Source: an uncultured Bacilli bacterium
GTDB lineage: Bacteria > Bacillota_I > Bacilli_A > RF39 > UBA660
DNA length: 64,000 nt
Assembly (NCBI GenBank): GCA_910584655.1
Contig: CAJUBJ010000007.1
Location: 32,233-96,232 of the forward strand
Reading direction: 5' to 3'
The position numbers were made by a program, and so were the translations under genes. The notes under the pieces are model-generated. The model made no database searches. It had not been told where the DNA came from and was given only the letters and a program-made list of their open reading frames with translations. Positions within the stretch are counted from its first letter, which is position 1; each line of letters opens with the position of its first letter. Of the stretch, positions 1 through 8,637 are shown piece by piece.

Positions 1-840
1 TAATCCATTACATTCAGGACAAGCTCCCCAAGGAGAATTAAATGAAAACATTCTAGTTTCAAGTTGAGGCATTGAAAAATTACAATGAATACAAGCATAA
101 TTTTCACTCATTAATATTTCTTCTCCACCAATAACATTAAATAAAACCAAACCATTAGCTAAAGAACAACTATTTTCTATTGATTCAAATATTCTACTTC
201 TATCTTCTGGTCTTACCACAACTCTATCTACAACAACTTCAATTGTATCTTTTTTATTTTTCTCTAATTTAATATCTTCCAGTAAATCTCTAACATCTCC
301 ATTTACTCTAACACGACTATATCCTTTTTGACGTAAATCTTCCAATATTTGAGCATGGGCACCTTTTTCAGACCTAACAACAGGTGCCATTATTTCTATT
401 TTAGTCCCTTCTGGAAAACTCATTATCTTATTAGTCATTTCTTCAATACTCTGACTTTTTATTGGTTCATGATGATGCGGACAATGTGGAACTCCTATAC
501 GAGCAAATAATAATCTTAAATAATCATAAATTTCCGTAACTGTACCAACAGTACTTCTTGGATTATTATTAGTACTTTTTTGATCAATACTAATACTTGG
601 ACTTAAACCTTCAATACTATCAACATCTGGTTTACTAGTACCACCTAAAAACTGTCTTGCATAAGCAGATAAACTCTCAACATATCTTCTTTGTCCTTCA
701 GCATAAATAGTATCAAAAGCTAAACTACTTTTACCAGAACCAGATACTCCTGTCATTACAACCAATGAGTTCTTAGGTATTTCTAAATCAACATTTTGTA
801 AATTATTTTCTCTAGCACCTTTAATTATTATTTTATCCAT
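1..840 (-). CDS. uvrA: UvrABC excinuclease subunit A, N-terminal part (cut by window edge)
   Basis: ATPase that scans DNA for bulky lesions and loads UvrB in nucleotide excision repair. The first 280 codons are visible; the rest lies off the left edge. The start is ATG at 840. The protein opens MDKIIIKGARENNLQNV and has a Walker A loop GVSGSGKSS at residues 31-39, the SLSAYARQFL segment typical of UvrA, and the first cysteines of the zinc module near residues 250 and 272 (CIHC, CPEC). The start codon overlaps the stop of the upstream small gene by 8 bases (ATGGATAA), so translation is probably coupled. uvrB is 10 kb away and not adjacent as in many bacteria. The identification is secure. Confidence 0.97.
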   Translation of the reverse strand, partial: MDKIIIKGARENNLQNVDLEIPKNSLVVMTGVSGSGKSSLAFDTIYAEGQRRYVESLSAYARQFLGGTSKPDVDSIEGLSPSISIDQKSTNNNPRSTVGTVTEIYDYLRLLFARIGVPHCPHHHEPIKSQSIEEMTNKIMSFPEGTKIEIMAPVVRSEKGAHAQILEDLRQKGYSRVRVNGDVRDLLEDIKLEKNKKDTIEVVVDRVVVRPEDRSRIFESIENSCSLANGLVLFNVIGGEEILMSENYACIHCNFSMPQLETRMFSFNSPWGACPECNGL

Positions 841-1354
841 ATCTACACACCTTCCTCAAACATTCCTCTTTTTCTCTACTACTCATATGAAATACATCTT
901 TATAACCAAACTGATAATAAAATAAATATTCTAATATTGAAATATTCTTTTTAAATTGTTTAAGAAATTGCATCTTCTCTTCTTCAGTAAGTACAAAAGT
1001 AGATAAAAATTTCTTATTAGCTAGTTCATGAGAACATAACATTATTTCTATTATTTCTTCTCTAGTCATTATTCTATCAATAGTTATTTCTTCAACAGCA
1101 TACATATCATAATATCCATTATAATCATCATCAAATTTAGTTATTCTTCCTGTTCCTGTAACTTCTGCTACAACAACATTATCTTTATCAAAATATCTAA
1201 AAACATCACAAAGTTCTTTACACATATGAAAACCATTTCCATCATTACCAAACTTCACTTCGCCATCAACTTTATATCTAGAACCAACTTCAAAAGGTAA
1301 GCCATATCTATTTGTCATATCACTATTAAAAGCCTTATATCCTTTTACTTCCAT
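833..1354 (-). CDS. DUF7666-like small protein upstream of uvrA
   Basis: A 173-residue soluble protein of unknown function. It has the pattern KGYKAFNSDMTNRYG, then FEVGSRYK, then GFHMCKELCDVFRYF, then VAEVTGTG. This resembles DUF7666-type proteins common in phage and Firmicute genomes, judged from memory of the family pattern. ATG at 1354 is preferred because GGGAGGT lies 7 bases upstream; an in-frame TTG at 1369 is upstream of that site. The gene has its own promoter (TTTACA-16-TATAAT) and runs into uvrA with an 8-base overlap, so uvrA may be read through it. Function cannot be inferred from the sequence. Confidence 0.8.
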   Translation of the reverse strand: MEVKGYKAFNSDMTNRYGLPFEVGSRYKVDGEVKFGNDGNGFHMCKELCDVFRYFDKDNVVVAEVTGTGRITKFDDDYNGYYDMYAVEEITIDRIMTREEIIEIMLCSHELANKKFLSTFVLTEEEKMQFLKQFKKNISILEYLFYYQFGYKDVFHMSSREKEECLRKVCRYG

Positions 1355-1384
1355 ACGACTACCTCCCAAAATTTATTGCCATTT

Positions 1385-1412
1385 ATTATATCATTTAATT
1401 TCAACTTGTAAA
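1385..1412 (-). promoter_or_regulatory. Promoter for the DUF7666-like gene and uvrA
   Basis: On the minus strand TTTACA (1407-1412) is followed after 16 bases by TATAAT (1385-1390), with TGA just before it giving an extended -10. The start codon is about 30 bases downstream. Confidence 0.7.
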
Positions 1413-1551
1413 CATTTCACAAATAACAAAATAACGAAAAATTTTAACTATCATTATTTAGTCACAAAAATATTCTTATTCCCAGACATTTACCAATTAT
1501 AAACTTAAACATTGTAAAATCATTATATCATCTTAGAATAATTACAAAAAA

Positions 1552-2358
1552 TTACTTATTTCTTAAATTATAAAAATTACATTTTTTACATAACTCATGA
1601 TATTTTTTATTACTCAAAAATCCTTCTCTTATTTTTACAAACATACTACAATTTATTACATCACTTAAATCTTGCTTATAAATATTACCTAAATTTATTA
1701 TTCCTTCACTATCTAAACAACAAGGTATAACAGTTCCATCAACAAGTATTCCTATATGATCTCTTGTTCCTCTACAACTCCCAATTTCATTACAATAATC
1801 ATTACTTAAGCTTGGCCATATAAATTCTTCTTCTACTTCAAAATATACATTATTAGCAAGTTTAACTTTCTTATTATCTCCTATTAAAACGTCATATTTT
1901 TCTTCCAACTTTTTTATAATAGCATCATGATAATCACTATTAACCCACAAACGATATTTAATAATAGTATTATTTTTTAATAATTTATCCACACTATTAA
2001 ATATATCATGCAAATAATCATCAAAGCTCTTTCTATATCGCTCATCAAAACTATGCAAAGACAAATTTAATTGCCTAATATTATTATTATCCTCAACTCT
2101 ACTAATAAGATACCCATTACTTGTAATATTAACTTTATATCTTTTGCTTGCTTCAGCAATCAATTCATTAATATCAGGATGTAATAAAGGCTCCCCCATT
2201 ACATGAAAATATAAATAATTAGTATATCCTTCAACCTTATCTAAAATAATCTTAAATTCTTCTTTAGATATAAACTTTTTATTTCTTTTATTGCCAATAC
2301 AAAAAGAACAATCTAAATTACAATTATTTGTTACTTCTAAATATATTTTTTTAAACAT
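1552..2358 (-). CDS. Radical SAM / SPASM-type protein
   Basis: A 268-residue predicted radical S-adenosylmethionine enzyme. The cluster motif CNLDCSFC is at residues 13-20 (C13, C17, C20), directly after the first strand LEVTNN. The GE segment of the SAM site is present (HVMGEPLLHP). A C-terminal cysteine set (CRGT, then IPCCLD, then CKKCNF) matches SPASM/twitch domains that carry an auxiliary cluster and are common in peptide-modifying enzymes. No precursor peptide gene is seen next to it, so its substrate is unknown. ATG at 2358 is chosen over an upstream GTG because GGGTGTT lies 6-7 bases before it. It is a single-gene unit with its own promoter. Confidence 0.85.
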   Translation of the reverse strand: MFKKIYLEVTNNCNLDCSFCIGNKRNKKFISKEEFKIILDKVEGYTNYLYFHVMGEPLLHPDINELIAEASKRYKVNITSNGYLISRVEDNNNIRQLNLSLHSFDERYRKSFDDYLHDIFNSVDKLLKNNTIIKYRLWVNSDYHDAIIKKLEEKYDVLIGDNKKVKLANNVYFEVEEEFIWPSLSNDYCNEIGSCRGTRDHIGILVDGTVIPCCLDSEGIINLGNIYKQDLSDVINCSMFVKIREGFLSNKKYHELCKKCNFYNLRNK

Positions 2359-2375
2359 AAATAACACCCAAATGT

Positions 2376-2403
2376 ATTATAACATACTTTTGTTCGTTAT
2401 CAA
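2376..2403 (-). promoter_or_regulatory. Promoter of the radical SAM gene
   Basis: TTGATA (2398-2403) and TATAAT (2376-2381) on the minus strand are separated by 16 bases, with TGT preceding the -10. The gap from the -10 to the ATG is only 17 bases, giving a very short leader. Confidence 0.75.
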
Positions 2404-2428
2404 CCTTTTAATATTTAAACAAACAAAA

Positions 2429-2450
2429 CTTATATAAAAAAACATATAAG
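2429..2450. repeat. Inverted repeat upstream of the XRE regulator
   Basis: CTTATAT and ATATAAG form a perfect 7-base inverted repeat around an 8-base A-rich spacer, about 75 bases before the regulator start. It could be the operator of the adjacent XRE protein; this is inferred from position only. Confidence 0.35.
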
Positions 2451-2525
2451 GTTCCTAAAAAACACAAATATTTTTTATAAAATAAAATTAGTAATACTTA
2501 TAAAGAAATTACGGAGATGATTTAT

Positions 2526-2858
2526 ATGGACAGACTAAGAGGATTAAGAGAAAAAAGAAACATAACTCAAGTTAGATTAAGCACAGAATTAGAAGTTTCT
2601 CAAGAAACTATTTCAGCATATGAAAATGGCAAAGCAGAACCTAAAATAGACAAATTAATAAAAATAGCAAATTTTCTTAATACATCAACAGACTACCTTT
2701 TAGGTAGAATCGATGATGAATCTCCATTAGTAGATTTAGCAAACAATGTTGTAGATGAACAATTAAATGAACTTATAAACAACTATGCTCGCTTAAATAA
2801 ACTTCAAAGAAAAGATTTAATTTGGTATAGTGGAATAATTGAAAATAAAGACCTTTAA
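2526..2858 (+). CDS. XRE-family helix-turn-helix regulator
   Basis: A 110-residue DNA-binding protein. Residues 3-60 form a Cro/CI-type HTH: LRGLREKRNITQVRLSTELE, then VSQETISAYENGKAEPKIDKL, then FLNTSTDYLLGR, the usual end of SinR/Xre-type domains. The C-terminal 45 residues are a short acidic helical tail. ATG at 2526 is preferred over ATG at 2517 because GGAG at 2513-2516 would abut the latter. It lies between the divergent radical SAM gene and a convergent gene and shares a bidirectional terminator with the latter. Its target is unknown; the upstream inverted repeat suggests autoregulation. Confidence 0.93.
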   Translation: MDRLRGLREKRNITQVRLSTELEVSQETISAYENGKAEPKIDKLIKIANFLNTSTDYLLGRIDDESPLVDLANNVVDEQLNELINNYARLNKLQRKDLIWYSGIIENKDL

Positions 2859-2876
2859 AGTCTTTATTTTTTTTAC
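2843..2876. terminator. Bidirectional intrinsic terminator
   Basis: A perfect 10-base stem (AAATAAAGAC at 2843-2852 with GTCTTTATTT at 2860-2869), a 7-base loop and flanking T/A runs. It ends the XRE gene on plus and the convergent gene on minus. Confidence 0.88.
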
Positions 2877-3604
2877 AGCATATCAAGAATGTCCTGATCT
2901 TCATCATCCTGATTTTCGCTTTTCTCTACTTTTTCTTCTATGAAATCCTTTTTTATATTTCCGATACCATCAGTCCTATCATCCATCTTTTTCAATTCTT
3001 TAATTATTTCATCAGAATCTTTTTCTGACATAAAATCAAAATAATCCATTTCATCCCCTATTAAAGATTCATAAGTATCTGTTGCATCGAATTTAATAGG
3101 TGGAACAGTAATTCTAGCTTTTTCATATTTTAAACATTTATTAAATGTATTAATAACCCCCATTACTTCCATACCCATATAAGAAGGTTTTACATCCAAC
3201 CAAGCTTCCAAACTTACATCGAAACTATCTGGATCAGCTTTTTTCATTTCATCTACTTGTTTCATTAATACGCCTATATCTCTTAATCCAAATACTCCAA
3301 CAACTTCTTCTCTATCATATTGTTCATAATCATCTAAATCTTTCATAATCCCACGCGATAAATGTTTACTCATCAATTCTTCTGCAGTTGTCTCAGGAAC
3401 TTCTACATTAAAATCTACACTTTTATATTTACCATTATCCATTTTTATGAAAAAAGATAAAAAATTATCAACATAAGTATATAAAAACACATCGTACAAC
3501 ATTCTTCCATTAGATTCAGTTGACATAATAGTCAAACTCTTTCTTACACAATATCCTGCATAAATATATTTAGCAGGTAAATTTTTTAATAAATATTTTA
3601 ACAT
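2873..3604 (-). CDS. Hypothetical protein with acidic C-terminal tail
   Basis: 243 residues with no recognised domain. The N-terminal 120 residues look like a mixed alpha/beta fold. The final 30 residues are charged and low in complexity, rich in E, D and K, ending DEDQDILDML. There is no signal peptide or membrane segment. The start ATG lies 2 bases after the stop of the short-chain dehydrogenase gene and its AAAGGA site is inside that gene, so the two form an operon. Function unknown. Confidence 0.8.
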   Translation of the reverse strand: MLKYLLKNLPAKYIYAGYCVRKSLTIMSTESNGRMLYDVFLYTYVDNFLSFFIKMDNGKYKSVDFNVEVPETTAEELMSKHLSRGIMKDLDDYEQYDREEVVGVFGLRDIGVLMKQVDEMKKADPDSFDVSLEAWLDVKPSYMGMEVMGVINTFNKCLKYEKARITVPPIKFDATDTYESLIGDEMDYFDFMSEKDSDEIIKELKKMDDRTDGIGNIKKDFIEEKVEKSENQDDEDQDILDML

Positions 3605-3606
3605 TC

Positions 3607-4368
3607 TTAACCATTCCTTTTTTGCTTTTTACTTTGTATATTATAAACAATTTTCAAAGACATCTTATTACTTATAAATCTATTAAAGAACAATCCTAAT
3701 TTAACAGTAAAACCTGGTACTATTAATAACTTATTTTTTAACATTTTATCTATTCCATAATGTGCTACATATTCACTACTTAAAGCTTTCATATTAAAAG
3801 AACCACCAGCTACCTTATTAAAATTAGTATCAACTGGCCCAGGACATAAACAACTTATATGAACATTACTCTTAACTTTTCTTAATTCTTCATATATCGC
3901 CATAGTCCATTTGGCTACATAGTTTTTACTAGCATAATAAGTATTAAGAATCGGACCAGATAAAAAACCAGCACTACTAGCAATATTTAATATATATCCT
4001 CTATCTTTCTTAACCATATCTTGCAAAAACAATTTTGTTAGAATATGTACAGCAGTAATATTTAAATCTATCATCTTTAATTCCTTATTAATATCCGTCT
4101 CCCAAGTATTACCAAATAAACCAAATCCAGCACCATTGACAAGAATATCTATATTTTCATCTTTAAATCTATCATATAATTTAAAACAATTATCCTTCCC
4201 ACATAAATCTATCGGATAGATAATAACGTCAGTTTTTATTCTCTTAGCCGTTTCTTTAAGTCTATTTTCATCTCTACTAACAAGAATTAAATCATAGCCT
4301 AAACTTCCTAAATATATTGCTATATCCCTTCCAATCCCCGAACTAGCACCTGTAACTAATGCTTTCAT
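3607..4368 (-). CDS. Short-chain dehydrogenase/reductase (SDR)
   Basis: A 253-residue NAD(P)-dependent oxidoreductase of the classical SDR family. Visible features are the cofactor motif TGASSGIG (residues 6-13), NGAG at 78-81, the catalytic serine in NIASSAG near 131-132 and the YxxxK pair Y144/K148 in TYYASK. It is of the general DltE/YqjQ type; the substrate cannot be read from sequence. AGGTGATAT lies just before the ATG. It is first in a two-gene operon with the acidic-tailed protein. Confidence 0.92.
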   Translation of the reverse strand: MKALVTGASSGIGRDIAIYLGSLGYDLILVSRDENRLKETAKRIKTDVIIYPIDLCGKDNCFKLYDRFKDENIDILVNGAGFGLFGNTWETDINKELKMIDLNITAVHILTKLFLQDMVKKDRGYILNIASSAGFLSGPILNTYYASKNYVAKWTMAIYEELRKVKSNVHISCLCPGPVDTNFNKVAGGSFNMKALSSEYVAHYGIDKMLKNKLLIVPGFTVKLGLFFNRFISNKMSLKIVYNIQSKKQKRNG

Positions 4369-4455
4369 AATATATCACCTACTATTATTTTACCAAAACT
4401 AAATAATTTTAATAAATCTAATTAATATTTTAGACAATTTCTATACGCAATATAT

Positions 4456-4478
4456 AAAAAAAAGACAAAAATGTCTTT
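4456..4478 (-). terminator. Intrinsic terminator of the pyrophosphatase gene
   Basis: Stem AAAGACA/TGTCTTT (4461-4467 and 4472-4478), followed on the minus strand by a T8 run. Confidence 0.85.
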
Positions 4479-4486
4479 CTTCACAA

Positions 4487-6103
4487 TTATTTTTCATTTT
4501 CAAGTAATGGAGGTAACATTTGCTTCTTACGAGATACTACTCCATCTAAATAAACACCCTGTATAGCATTATTTATACCGTATGCATCTTCGATAATTTC
4601 TTTAGCTTCTTCATTAAAGAACAAATATGATCCATTTTTAATTATATCTGTCACAAATAGTAAAGCAATTTTATAGTTGCCAAATTTGCACATAGAATTT
4701 AATCCATCAACAAATTCTTTTTGTCTTGCAGATATTTCATCAAAATCCATTGTCATTACTTGACCAATAGCCAATGTAGAATCACTATACTTAAATGTCT
4801 TCATATCAGAATGAATTATCTCTTCCACACTCATACCAGCAACACTACTAGCTGCTTTAAACATTTTAGTACCATAATCTTGTATATCAACACCTGCAAT
4901 CTTAGCTAACTTTTCACCAACTTCAACATCAACACTTGTACATGTTGGAGATTTAAACAATAACGTATCAGAAAGAATCGCAGATAACATAATACCAGCT
5001 ATATCCTTAGGAATTTCAACCCCAGCCTCTTGATAAAGTTTATATATAATTGTACAAGTGCACCCAACTGGCATACTTCTAAAATTAATTGGAATAGTTG
5101 TTCCAATAGTACCTAAATTATGGTGATCTATTACTTCCATAATTTCTGCTTCATCTATTCCATCAACACTCTGAGACTGTTGATTATGATCTACTAATAT
5201 TACTTGTTTACGTTCAAAATCATTAACATCTATTAATTGCATCATACCTAAGCAAATATTCTTTTTATTAACAATTGGATAATTAGTATGGCCTAACTTA
5301 CTACTAACATCAATAAAATCATTTCTATAATCAGAATTTTTAAATGTAATAGGATTAGGATTTATATTAATTAATTTAACATAATTACATAACTTAATCA
5401 TATTAGATGCTTTAAAGGTTCCCATAGGTACACTAACTATATTAACTCTATTCTCCTTAGCAAGTTCAATTAAAGTATCATTCAATTGAACATTATTAAC
5501 CAATATAACTAACTTAATACCAGACTTAATTGCATATTCCTGAATTTTATATCTATCTCCAACTATTAAAATATTATCTTTATCAAGTCTTATCCTATTA
5601 ATAAAAGTCTCACTTTTATAAGCCGCTGCTAATATATATCCTTCTATCTTTTCATCAAATCTAAGTATTTGTGTAGCTCCTAAAGTATCCAAAATATTGT
5701 CATAAGAAGTATGTAAATATGACAAATCTCCATCAATTAAATACTTAGATATTTCTTTAACATTAACATATCCTGTTAACTTTTTATTCTTATTAACTAA
5801 AGGTAAACCAGTAACTCCTAAATCAACTAAATATCTATAAGCTCTAAATATAGACACTTCTTCTTCTATCATAGCTTCTTTATTATAATGCATATTTTTT
5901 ATCTGTATCTTTACATCATTCAAAAATTCAGGTTCTGGTAACTTAAAATAATCTAAAACAAATGAACTTTCTTTATTCAAAGCACCTAAAACTCTTGGTT
6001 CAGTTTTAAGTCCCATTTTATTTTTTAAATATGATAAACTTATACTTGCGCACACAGAATCAGTATCTGGCGTTTTATGTCCAAAAATATATGTTGTTTG
6101 CAC
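4487..6103 (-). CDS. ppaC: Manganese-dependent inorganic pyrophosphatase with CBS and DRTGG domains
   Basis: Family II pyrophosphatase (DHH superfamily) hydrolysing cytoplasmic pyrophosphate to phosphate. The N-terminal metal motif is FGHKTPDTDS (residues 7-16). The regulatory insert follows, with CBS-type segments around residues 65-120 and 245-295 and a DRTGG-like domain between. LVDHN (about 302) and the DHH signature VIDHHNLG (about 325) come next, then the C-terminal DHHA2 lobe. The 538-residue length fits the CBS-containing subclass, whose activity responds to adenine nucleotides. GTG at 6103 is chosen because AGGGGAG is 9 bases upstream; the in-frame GTG at 6112 would touch that site. 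It is monocistronic. Confidence 0.92.
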   Translation of the reverse strand: MQTTYIFGHKTPDTDSVCASISLSYLKNKMGLKTEPRVLGALNKESSFVLDYFKLPEPEFLNDVKIQIKNMHYNKEAMIEEEVSIFRAYRYLVDLGVTGLPLVNKNKKLTGYVNVKEISKYLIDGDLSYLHTSYDNILDTLGATQILRFDEKIEGYILAAAYKSETFINRIRLDKDNILIVGDRYKIQEYAIKSGIKLVILVNNVQLNDTLIELAKENRVNIVSVPMGTFKASNMIKLCNYVKLININPNPITFKNSDYRNDFIDVSSKLGHTNYPIVNKKNICLGMMQLIDVNDFERKQVILVDHNQQSQSVDGIDEAEIMEVIDHHNLGTIGTTIPINFRSMPVGCTCTIIYKLYQEAGVEIPKDIAGIMLSAILSDTLLFKSPTCTSVDVEVGEKLAKIAGVDIQDYGTKMFKAASSVAGMSVEEIIHSDMKTFKYSDSTLAIGQVMTMDFDEISARQKEFVDGLNSMCKFGNYKIALLFVTDIIKNGSYLFFNEEAKEIIEDAYGINNAIQGVYLDGVVSRKKQMLPPLLENEK

Positions 6104-6132
6104 GAGCTTCACTCCCCTTATCTTTCTATATT

Positions 6133-6141
6133 AGTATAACA
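6133..6141 (-). promoter_or_regulatory. Extended -10 promoter of the pyrophosphatase gene
   Basis: TGT-TATACT on the minus strand, about 30 bases upstream of the GTG start; no convincing -35. Confidence 0.5.
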
Positions 6142-6235
6142 CATATACAAAACAATTTTATTTATATTTATACACTTTTTTTGACAAAACTGGTATATTT
6201 TATCACCTTTATTATTCTTTATCAATTAAATTTTA

Positions 6236-6244
6236 TGATATAAT
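6236..6244 (+). promoter_or_regulatory. Extended -10 promoter of the DMT transporter gene
   Basis: TGA-TATAAT lies only 15 bases upstream of the ATG at 6260, so the transcript would start within about 10 bases of the start codon, right at the GGTGAT ribosome-binding site. Confidence 0.65.
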
Positions 6245-6259
6245 TTTTGCGGTGATAAT

Positions 6260-7117
6260 ATGAACTATTTTAACTCTTGGGAACTATGGGTAATTATATA
6301 CATTGTATCAGCTGTTATTTTTGCTCATACATTTAAAAAAGCTAACCGTGATATGAAAAATGCTGGATCTTTAACAATTTTATTAGAAATTGCAACAGCA
6401 TTATTTTCTATTTTCTTGATTCCATTTTTTAAATGGACATTACCTACATCTCCAAGAATTTATATTACTTTATTAATTGTAACTATCATTTATGCTGCCA
6501 CCGATAGACTAAACATTGAATCACGCTATGGACTTGATCCATCAACTTTCAGTATGTTAAAACAACTATCTACAGTTTTTATGATTATTTTTGGCTTTAT
6601 TTTTTTAAAAGAAGAATTAATTATCCACAAAATAATTGGAGCCATAATAATTATTCTAGCTAATTTAATCCTAACATTTGAAAAAGGAAAAATAATGATT
6701 AATAAATATTTTATTATGTCATTTGTTTCGAATTTATTATTTGCTTTAGCAATGCTCATCAATGTTAACATATCAGATAATTTTAATTTAGCATTCTACA
6801 CTATTCTAACAGTATCAATTCCTGCCTGCATTATTTTTCTCTTTGAAAAACACTCAATCAAAGAATTAAAAGATGAATTAAAATTATATGATAAGAAAGC
6901 ATTTATTTTATCAGGACTTACTTGGTGTTTAATGTTAATATCATCTGTTAAAGCATACCAATTAGGTAGTGTAACAGTAGTAGCTCCTTTATTTGCTCTA
7001 ACTTCAATAATCAATGCTATAATTGAATTTATATTTAATAAAAACAAAAATAAGTTAATACAAAAGTTAATTGCTGCATTCCTATTAATAATTGGTGTTA
7101 TTTTAGTTAAACTATAA
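6260..7117 (+). CDS. EamA/DMT-family transporter
   Basis: A 285-residue integral membrane protein with about ten hydrophobic segments in two similar halves, as in the drug/metabolite transporter superfamily. The first half ends FGFIFLKEELIIHKIIGA and the second LIQKLIAAFLLIIGVILV, the usual positions of the EamA signature helix. The substrate is unknown. The RBS is GGTGATAAT. The stop abuts the stop of the convergent gene; its terminator lies inside that gene's 3' end. Confidence 0.85.
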   Translation: MNYFNSWELWVIIYIVSAVIFAHTFKKANRDMKNAGSLTILLEIATALFSIFLIPFFKWTLPTSPRIYITLLIVTIIYAATDRLNIESRYGLDPSTFSMLKQLSTVFMIIFGFIFLKEELIIHKIIGAIIIILANLILTFEKGKIMINKYFIMSFVSNLLFALAMLINVNISDNFNLAFYTILTVSIPACIIFLFEKHSIKELKDELKLYDKKAFILSGLTWCLMLISSVKAYQLGSVTVVAPLFALTSIINAIIEFIFNKNKNKLIQKLIAAFLLIIGVILVKL

Positions 7118-8521
7118 TTACTTTTTTATCTTTTTTACATAATCCCTATCAACTAAAACGATAGGGTCTTTTTTAAACCAATCAGGTAAATCCTCTGGAT
7201 TACTACAATCTGCATCTAAATAACTATCTAAATAAAATATATTTGGCATTTCATTTAATCCTAATACATCATCACCAAATTCGTACCCTAACTCTTTAAA
7301 TGATTCCCGAAATTTATCAACCAATAACTCATCTTTTCCCTTAAATGGTTCATGATAATATTTTTGAACTTCAAGAGCACCTATAACAAATCCTAAATGA
7401 TTTTTTACTATTTCTTCTTCATAATTTCTAGCTACCAAAAACAAATCAGGACACCTAACATCAACCCATTTTTTATACGAACATTTTATTACATAGTCAC
7501 CTACTATAAAAGATCTAGTACAACTACCTATTCCAGCATTTCCGACTACCTTAGCCCCTGTACTAATTTCCATATACTTTTTAGTAAATTCTAAAAACTT
7601 ATCTCCAAGTCCAACTCTAAACATATGCTCAACAGCTTTAGCATCTATCATTAAAAATTCTTTAATTGAATTATAAAATTCATTTTTTAACTCTGGACTC
7701 AATTCTTGCGGATATTTTGCAAAAATCCTATATTTATAATTACTAGAAGTTCTAAATAAATCATCAATATCTTTTAAAAGGATATTTTCATGAGAAGTAA
7801 ATTCAATTCCCATTTCACCATCTACATTAATTCCATCTAATCTTTCAGCCAAAGAATTAGTCGCATAATTACTTAATATAAATTCTTTTATCTTTTCATA
7901 ATTATCCATTCCTAAATTACAATCTACTATTGAATAAGCAATTCGACTAGCATACTTTTCATCAACTAATCCAACTATATTTCCCTCTTTATCATACCTA
8001 ACTAAACAATTAACTAAATCTTTATAATACATCATAAAAGTATACGGAGACATTTCCATTAGTTCTACCATTACTCTTCCACGCAACTCTAAATTATCAT
8101 GATACAATAATGAATTTAAAAATAAACCATTTCCTAAATCTAAAGCAAATCTTATTGTAATAAATAAAATACGTATATCTAATTCCAATAGTCTTTCAAA
8201 ATTATTACTCAAATATTCCAACGACCATCTAGTTCTACCTATAAAATATCTACTAAAAAGATTACTATCATTTAATACTTTTATATTACTATCTAGATAA
8301 TTAATACAAAACTCTCTATAATCCTCCATATCACAAACTATTCTAAAAGCATAATATGGGTTTTCTTCCTTTAAATTATCAAAACAATTATGTAAAATAC
8401 TATCTTTTAACGGAACTTCTCTTATTGTTTCAATCAATTTCTCTCTATCATACGCACCAAGAGAATTTAAAAAAGAGAAATCTTTATTTATCAATTTATA
8501 AACCATATCTCTAACATCCAC
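7118..8521 (-). CDS. Hypothetical protein with kinase-like C-terminal segment
   Basis: 467 residues. Residues 1-330 appear all-helical with repeated hydrophobic/charged helices. The C-terminal 130 residues contain GNAGIGSCTRSFIVGDYVIK, which resembles the glycine-rich loop, beta strands and ATP-binding lysine of protein-kinase-like folds, and end with DPIVLVDRDYVKK. A catalytic HxD loop is not obvious, so activity is doubtful. GTG at 8521 has GGGGAG 6 bases upstream. It has a very good promoter of its own. No family name is recognised. Confidence 0.75.
   Translation of the reverse strand: MDVRDMVYKLINKDFSFLNSLGAYDREKLIETIREVPLKDSILHNCFDNLKEENPYYAFRIVCDMEDYREFCINYLDSNIKVLNDSNLFSRYFIGRTRWSLEYLSNNFERLLELDIRILFITIRFALDLGNGLFLNSLLYHDNLELRGRVMVELMEMSPYTFMMYYKDLVNCLVRYDKEGNIVGLVDEKYASRIAYSIVDCNLGMDNYEKIKEFILSNYATNSLAERLDGINVDGEMGIEFTSHENILLKDIDDLFRTSSNYKYRIFAKYPQELSPELKNEFYNSIKEFLMIDAKAVEHMFRVGLGDKFLEFTKKYMEISTGAKVVGNAGIGSCTRSFIVGDYVIKCSYKKWVDVRCPDLFLVARNYEEEIVKNHLGFVIGALEVQKYYHEPFKGKDELLVDKFRESFKELGYEFGDDVLGLNEMPNIFYLDSYLDADCSNPEDLPDWFKKDPIVLVDRDYVKKIKK
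7144..7174 (+). terminator. Plus-strand terminator inside the convergent gene
   Basis: CCCTATC (7144-7150) pairs with GATAGGG (7160-7166) and is followed by TCTTTTTT. It can end the transporter transcript although it lies within the last codons of the opposite gene. Confidence 0.75.
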
Positions 8522-8546
8522 AATAATCTCCCCTTATTAGTTTGCT

Positions 8547-8575
8547 ATTATAACATTCAAGTAAAAGACCATCAA
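8547..8575 (-). promoter_or_regulatory. Promoter of the kinase-like hypothetical gene
   Basis: TTGATG (8570-8575), a 17-base spacer and TATAAT (8547-8552) preceded by TGT, all on minus, 25 bases before the GTG start. Confidence 0.8.
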
Positions 8576-8615
8576 ATAATAAGATTTTATATAACTATAA
8601 ATAAACTAAATAACT

Positions 8616-8637
8616 AAAAAAATCATCTTTCGATGAC
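8616..8637 (-). terminator. Intrinsic terminator of the PHP phosphatase gene
   Basis: TCATC-GAAA-GATGA hairpin with a stable GAAA tetraloop followed by TTTTTTT on the minus strand, directly after the stop codon. Confidence 0.85.

Noticed and set aside
4721..4909. Plus-strand open frame inside the pyrophosphatase gene
   Set aside because: Antisense to a strong conserved gene, no ribosome site, no domain.
6181..6186. TTGACA upstream of the DMT transporter taken as -35
   Set aside because: It is about 52 bases from the TATAAT, far beyond the 16-18 spacing.
6526..7047. Two minus-strand open frames inside the DMT transporter gene
   Set aside because: Shadows of a hydrophobic coding frame in AT-rich DNA.
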